Origin: Tetracladium setigerum
Taxonomy: Eukaryota; Ascomycota; Leotiomycetes; Helotiales
Assembly (NCBI GenBank): GCA_031472005.1
Contig: PZJY01000010.1
Span: 930,001-994,000 of the forward strand
Reading direction: 5' to 3'
Length of the DNA: 64,000 nt
The notes beneath the pieces were generated by a model. The model worked only from the letters and a program-made list of their open reading frames with translations, had not been told where the DNA came from and did not search any database. A program made the position numbers and the translations under genes. Shown here piece after piece: positions 58,176 to 64,000 of this stretch (position 1 is its first letter; each line of letters starts with the position of its first letter).

Positions 58176-61033
58176 TTAATTAAGTTGGGTATTAAAAACA
58201 GAAACGCTGGCGACGGCGAGGGGATCCGTGGGTCTGTCGGACGTTGGGACGGGCGAGTCGACAACTGTTGAACCTTCCAAAACTGCAGGCATCGCCGATG
58301 TTACCGTCGGACTACTGATGCTTGACGCCTTGTTAGCACTCGTGCTCTTTAACCGAGATTTATATTCGCTCAAGCTGAGTTTCTTCGTCTGCTTTGCCGG
58401 ACCTGGTATGTTTTGCGATTGTGGATACACACTTGGAGGGAAAGTGGTGGTCCCAAAAGGTGACTGCATGGGAGCAGAGGCAGCAGAAGCCGTTGTGGCG
58501 GACCCGGCACCACCCATGTTTGGAATGTTGAAGGTTGGTGGAGCAGGCATTTGGACTTGTAGACCAGCCGGCTTCTGTCCAGACCCAAGAGGAATTGTAG
58601 GCTGGCCCGGCCAAGGTGGAGGTGGAGGCTTTAATGCGTTGCCCACCATGATCGATGGCGCATCAGTCATGGTTGTGTCAGCCGGGAGGTCAGCCGAACG
58701 TGTCGACGAAATGCTGGCTTGACGACCTTTAGAATCGGTGGGCGAAGACATACTATGTTGCTCATCGGTAGTTGATGTATCCAAATCCATGGACACTGCA
58801 GGCGATGCTCGTAAGATCTGTTCGTCAGCTACCTGACGAGCAAGCTCAGTCTGAGCCTCGATACGACTTTGCACCTTGAACCGATTCTTCATCAGCCTTT
58901 TCGCAAGAGGAACAACAGATCTCTTCGGCTTCGGTGTCGAGTCCCACCAAGCATCAGCAACTGGATCTGTTTGGGTGGCCGAGGTAACATAAACACCCCT
59001 GGGGACGACAGAAGCTTGCCGCGATCGATGATCGCTTGACGAGATATGAATGTTGGGAGACACATTTGTAGGCGAGACGGCACTAAATGGGGATCCCGAT
59101 TGACGTCCCGATGTACTTGCATCGATGTATTGTCGCGGTCTCGTACCGTTGGTTTGTGGTAGAGATGCTTGAGAGATCGATCCTCGAGGCACCACAGATC
59201 CCTTCCTTCCCTTGGTCTGTGCTGTGCCATTCGGTAGATTGACAGCTGAAGTATCCGACGCCCTCTTTGCCTTCTTGCGTACCGGTTGCTGCTGCTCCAT
59301 CTTACGGAAAGAGTCCTCTAGCATTGCCAATTTCCTCTTCTCGCGATCCGAAGGTTCCGTGAAAATTCCGTTGCTCTCACCAACCCCGTGTTGCGGGGTC
59401 ATGTCTCGACTGTGGGGCTTGCTCTTGACAGATCCTGATTGTGAGCGAGTATCATCCTCATCATACTGATCCTGTCCCTCGCTCGCTGCCCGGCTGTTAG
59501 TGGCATGACCAGTACTAGTAGGAGAGACGTGGTTTTGTTTTGGTTTGCGACCTTTCTTCGGTTTGACACCATTCGATTGTTGCTGTGACCTGCCATGGTA
59601 GTTGCGGTGAAAGCGTTCAAAAGCACAATCCCTACCAAGATCGCATGCACATCCGCCGTAATCTGAGAGAACCAGGTCGATAGTTGTGGCAAGTTGTTGG
59701 TACTCTTCGTCCGTAATATCAGTAGGTGGCCCTGATGGATCCTCCCCATCGCCCAAATTGAGAAGTTTCAAGAAGCGCGTATTTGGTGGGAAAACGAACT
59801 CCCAGGGAATCGTCACTTGCTCATTGGCAGCAAGCGGCCGGTCGCTGACGATCCAGAAGTGATATTCGGAGCCGTGGATTGCAAAGGTATCTATGCACGA
59901 GTTTGGACGACAACTACGCCGTACATAGCGACATATTGAGCCCTCTTTCCTCGTATCGATGAAGAGTGGCAAGCGGTTGAGGAAGAAGATAAAGGGGCGG
60001 GGATGAATGTATTCCGCCCATCGATTCGCTGCATCGTTGCAGTAATCCTTTTGGTACCCGACGAGGCCATTGATTTCACCAATGCGGCCCGGCTCGTGGA
60101 GATCGGAGGTGTTGACGAGGGAGCGCCATTGGTATACCGAGTCGTTCAGTTTAACCTCTTTCTTATCAACTCGTATGTCAGGCCACCTTAGTGTTTCCAA
60201 GCCGACGCTGAAAGTTTCGATGGCATCCCGACTGTTGACGACGCCTGCCTCAGCGGCGAGCGTCGCGGGGTCCCGTAGCCATGAGGATATCGAGTTCGTA
60301 ACGGCGAGACTGGCGAAGGAGTTGTTCTTGGTCGACTGGAAGGTTTGATCATCTTCGTAGAGAGATAGGAAGTCTTCGGAGTATGAGTGAATGTGAAAAT
60401 TGTTGGGTAGCTCGGGTGGTGTGTGTGCAGGACTTGGTGGATGAGTATGGCTGTGTGGTCGTGTATGATTGAGGGGAGGGCTTCGCTTGGAGCTCACTGA
60501 TTGACTCGCTCGATGGCCTTTGGATTTTTTCGCGGTATGGGGATGGATGTCGTGAGGGCTGCCGTTCTTCTGCCTGTCGTGGTCGTGGAAGCCATTCACT
60601 TGCACGTCTACCGGCTTCACCTTTTTCTTGTGGCTCTTCGAAATCGGTCGTTTGGGTTTCTTGTCCTCGGGGCTGCTCAGTGCTTTATTCTGTCGGTGGT
60701 GTCGCTGTCGCTCGGTCGCGTTGCGCGAGTCTAGAGGTCGAGGCTTGCAGTCAGCACAGGAATGATCGAACTCGGCCTTCGACGCATCCTCGACCCGTCC
60801 GGGATAGTAACACTCGATGTGCTGCCACGTATCGCAGAGTTCACAGTAGACCGTGTTTCCGTCGTCGTCCGAGTAGTCGCAGATGCATTTGATGGTGTAG
60901 GGCTCCTCGTCGACCGACTCGCGAGGGGTAGCGCATCGTTGTCTTTCGAATTCGAGTTTGAGCCCGACGATCTCACGGCACCCTGGACCGGAGTCGCGAT
61001 CTGCGTGGGTATCGAAGGCGACCTTTCTGTCAT
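58176..61033 (-). CDS. SET3: PHD-finger and SET-domain protein of the Set3/MLL5 type, frame broken once
   Basis: In yeast, Set3 anchors a histone deacetylase complex to H3K4-methylated chromatin. Here the PHD finger is KCICDYSDDDGNTVYCELC, then DTWQHIECYY and CADCKP. The SET domain follows after a basic linker: VYQWRSLVNTSDLHEPGRIG, FIDTRKEGSICRYVRRSCRP, FWIVSDRPLAANEQVTIPWE, CACDLGRDCAFERF. The usual NHS of the SET pseudoknot reads RRS, so methyltransferase activity is doubtful, as for yeast Set3. A long disordered Ser/Pro-rich C-terminus follows. There are no introns after the PHD. The ATG at 61033 (MTERSPSIPTQ) is one frame off the PHD. The change is at GGGG 60925-60928, and one added base restores a protein of about 950 residues. 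Confidence 0.87.
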
Positions 61034-63212
61034 AATCTCCCGGGAGCCTCTCGATGGCTGATGGAATGAGGAGACGTGGATTAGCGGTTCACAGATGCCC
61101 GAGCCGGAGTCGCATGACGAAGAACACGGAGGCTCAGTATCTCGTAGGTAGGGAACAGAAGGATCCAACGATGGCGGTCATATATGTCCGTTGGGAGGTG
61201 GCAACAGTTGATCCTTCGACGAACTCGTAGGCGTGGAGAACAATGAGAGGACCGATCTCGAGTCTTCAAGAGTGAGAATGGTCGTGGCGCAAGGGGTCGA
61301 GGAAATTCCACGTCCAACACGAAAATATAGGCCGTTGAAGAAGAGAATGAAGGAGCGCGCAGGAGTCGTGATGCGTTGAGCAGAGAATGCGATCTAGAGA
61401 GGGAGAAGGGAAGCGGCGATGGCAGGATCTTCAGGTGAAGGAGGCGTGTGTGAGGTGTGAGTGAATGAGTGCGGGTGTGTGTGTGTCGAGGTGGAAGGGA
61501 GGGAGCCGGATTCGAAAATCGAAGGGGGTGTCGAAGGGGAGATCGGTTTCTTGGATGCGCTCAGAGCGGTACGCGTTGGATGATGGTGCTTCTGGCTGAT
61601 CGTGTCGTCGTGGGCGAAGAGAGGAGGGAGATTGTGTTGCTGTTGTTGTGGGTGGTGTTGAAGCAGGAAGGGTGAGGGAGGGAGGGAGGTGAAGCAGATT
61701 CGATCGAGAGGGGGACCCGATCAACTCTCTGGCTCTCTCTGGCTCTCTCCCTCTCTCTTTCGCTCTCTGCAAATGGCCAGAGCCAAAGACGCTAATGGCG
61801 AAGAGTGCCGCTGCATCGACACTAGGGCGGGCAGGAGGGACACCTGAGGCAGAGAGAGAGGGTGAGAGATTGTGATCACGTGACCTTCGTTCAGCTGGGG
61901 GGAAGGGGGTGCAGTGCATATTGATTAGCGATTGATGGTAGTGGTGGGAGAGAAGAGGCTGCCATGGCGAAAAAGCAACAAGCGAGAGAGGAAGTATGTT
62001 TGTGTGTGTGGTGTAGTTTAAACTAGTTCATGATGAGGCGTAGATAGTTGCGTAGTTGCGTAGTTGCGCAGTCGTGTATAAAGAAGGGCGTTGGTTGGAA
62101 AGGTGAGTAGAGCAGAAAGAAGGTGTAAAAAGTTGGTGTATTAACGACGACGACATCGCTTTCGTTCACCCTTGGAGAGGAGAGAAGATGGAACTTCAAC
62201 TGCAACTGCCACCTGCAACGCCGAAACAAGCCATGACGAAGACACATCTTCGGACCACCGTATTCCTCTGCCTCCCTCCCAGCTGCTCCTGCTTTGGTGG
62301 ATTAAAGCGGCAGGCCGACTTGGAGGAGAGCCAATGCCAATTCTCATGGCCTGTCCATGTTCCATCCATGTCCATCCATGTAGGGGGCGAGCGCGCACCT
62401 TCCCATAGGTCGACACTGTTGAGAACCTTGCTGGTACCGTCTGCTAAGGACCAACGTAGTAAGGTACTTGTTATTTTGGAGGCCTTGCCTTGCTGCGACG
62501 ATGTGCCGCGACCGAATCCACACACGGATGGATGATGCTGATGCTGATGCTGATGCGGCATTATTTCAGCTGCTGCTGCTGCTGAGTTTGACCTGTCGCG
62601 CGCGCGCGCGCGTTGGAAATGAAGATATACTCCTACAGTACACACACTTTCAACTTGCACCTGGCCGCCCTCAACAAGCAGGATAAGTCCAATTCCTTGG
62701 GACAGGTCAGGCAGGGCAGGCAGAGGTTGGTGGTGCTTCACAAACGCGATCGATACCAACCTCACTCACCCTCTGATTGGCCCGGATGGAGCCGGCATCC
62801 AAGATTGCCTTTTCAGCAGAATCCCATAATAATCCCATCCCATCCATCCACATCCCATGCCAGAGCTGCCTGCAAAAAATATTTTAGGCTCCAAATTCAT
62901 CTTTCTTGTTTGTATGTGACCACGTTGTATTGTGTGTGAGCGAATACAGTACTCAATACCCAATAGTAATATTTATCTATCAAACCACATAACAGATGCC
63001 TGCATCCTACTCTTCTCTTGTATCATTGTGAAATCTCAAACACATCACAAGCGAGCTTTGTTGTTCTTTCTTGTCCGGACTCATAGATACCCGCTTGGCC
63101 TTGCTTGGTACGGCAGTACGGTACATCCTCACCTCTCGGCTGAGTCCAATATATTATTTGAGCCTCATCGCTAAACATCTATCATCCAGTTTCTGCAAAT
63201 CCACCCACAATA
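61034..63212. other. Divergent upstream region of the SET3 and EBP-like genes
   Basis: About 2.2 kb without a recognised gene. It has GA-rich (61380-61500, 61675-61760) and TG-rich tracts, a GATGCT repeat (62533-62556), a CG run (62597-62612) and several palindromic TACTG/CAGTA pieces (62634-62643, 62945-62955, 63110-63125). Long leaders are likely for both genes. Confidence 0.55.
62597..62612. repeat. CG dinucleotide run
   Basis: Eight CG units, unusual in this otherwise CpG-poor spacer. Confidence 0.9.
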
Positions 63213-64000
63213 ATGCCATCATCTTCTTCTTCCTCCCACCCCTACTACCCCAAAGATGCCATCCTCTCTGGCACCTTCATTCCCAATCACTGGAGCGTTT
63301 CCAATCTCATTACCACCTTCGCAGCAGGATGGGCTGTCATTCTCGGCCTCACCCTCTTGACCGTTCGAAGAGTAAACCCCAAGTTAAAATCTCAGATCAA
63401 GCTCTAGTCCTCTGGTTTGTCCTGAGTAAGTCAACCCCCTCGTCATAGCTCCCCTCTACTTACGATGGCCACTTCTACTGCCAAACCATATATTTTCATT
63501 CATCAATACAAACCTTACCCTCCCTACCTACTTCCTTCGCCCAAGTCGCTCTCTAGGTACCCAACACTAATCCTTTCCATACAGCCGGTTCAATCCACTG
63601 CTTCTTCGAAGGCTACTTCATCTACAACAATACTCGCATAGCATCCAACACCGATTTCTTCGCTCAGCTATGGAAGGAATACTCCCTGTCTGATTCTCGC
63701 TACATGACATCCGACCCCTTCCTCCTCTGCATCGAGAGCTGGACTGTCGTATGTTCTCTCCTCAACTTTTCCCCATCTCCCATTCCATTCCATCCCATCC
63801 CCATCCCCATCCCCACGCTCACACCAATAAGAATAATAATAATGATACTAACTCACCACAGCTAACATGGGGTCCCCTCTCCCTCCTAACAGCCTACTAC
63901 ATCACCACCGCCTCGCCCTACCGACACTCAATCCAAGCCCTGGTCTCCACCGGCCATGTCTACGGCAATCTGCTCTATTTCAGCACTTCTCTCGTCGAAG
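63213..64000 (+). CDS. EBP-like sterol delta8-delta7 isomerase (EXPERA domain), cut by the window end, frame broken once
   Basis: EBP-type proteins are four-span ER membrane enzymes that move the C8 double bond of sterols to C7. Seen here: PYYPKDAILSGTFIPNHWSV, a first hydrophobic span, SIHCFFEGYFIYNNTRIAS with the conserved His and Glu, FFAQLWKEYSLSDSRYMTSD, CIESWTV and, after a second intron, LTWGPLSLLTAYYI and YGNLLYFSTSLVE. Introns lie at about 63426-63582 and 63750-63860. The second contains CCCAT repeats. The frame changes at AAAA 63386-63389, between VNPKLK and ISDQALVLWFVL; one added A restores it. The 3' part lies outside the window. Yeast uses the unrelated Erg2 for this step. Confidence 0.85.

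Noticed and set aside
61500..62765. Several long open frames on both strands upstream of SET3
   Set aside because: They are Ser/Pro/Arg-rich readings of GA- and CT-rich leader DNA without conserved motifs.

Overview
The window looks like nuclear DNA of a filamentous ascomycete (Pezizomycotina). Most genes carry short introns of about 45-90 nt with GTAAGT/GTATGT-like donors, CTAAC-like branch sites and CAG/TAG acceptors. The gene set is fungal: ERG5, the DASH subunit Ask1, FlbA-type RGS, Rrn7 and a DUF7053 protein. Leotiomycetes is my best guess from remembered protein similarity; no search was run. I found no rRNA, tRNA, CRISPR array or intact transposon.

Layout. 0-5.6 kb: ERG5, a long gene-poor stretch, and a small unknown protein. 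5.9-14.96 kb: a compact housekeeping block with ASK1, a mitochondrial-type rhodanese, a Yip1-family Golgi protein, ubiquitin-L40, the Pol I factor RRN7 and eIF5A. 15.1-17.2 kb: a decayed DEAH-box RNA helicase lying between two direct copies of a piece of eIF5A upstream DNA. 17.5-30.2 kb: COG3, a TBC RabGAP, a large DDB1/CPSF-A-like protein and eIF5B. 30.2-37.5 kb: a 7 kb gene-poor stretch leading to an FlbA/Sst2-type RGS regulator. 42.5-56.1 kb: CDC73, an unknown Ser/Pro-rich protein, a DUF7053 protein, a likely GPI-anchored wall protein, a CobW/ZNG1 GTPase, a MOB protein and an RBR ubiquitin ligase. 58.2-64 kb: a PHD-SET protein of the Set3 type and the start of an EBP-like sterol isomerase cut by the window edge.

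Functions are dispersed rather than clustered. Recurrent themes are translation (eIF5A, eIF5B, ubiquitin-L40), transcription and chromatin (Rrn7, Cdc73, Set3), and Golgi traffic (Yip1, Cog3, TBC). The first and last genes both belong to sterol metabolism.

The most consequential observation is technical or biological. At least nine conserved genes need a one-base addition to stay in frame, mostly inside a short C/G run and once inside an A run. All have the same sign. A homopolymer-shortening assembly error is the simplest reading, so the affected genes should not be taken as pseudogenes without read-level checks. Other points of interest are a ubiquitin start codon split by an intron next to a 7-nt exon, a 12-nt exon carrying a conserved CobW motif, a GC-AG intron in ASK1, and the helicase relic with its flanking repeats.
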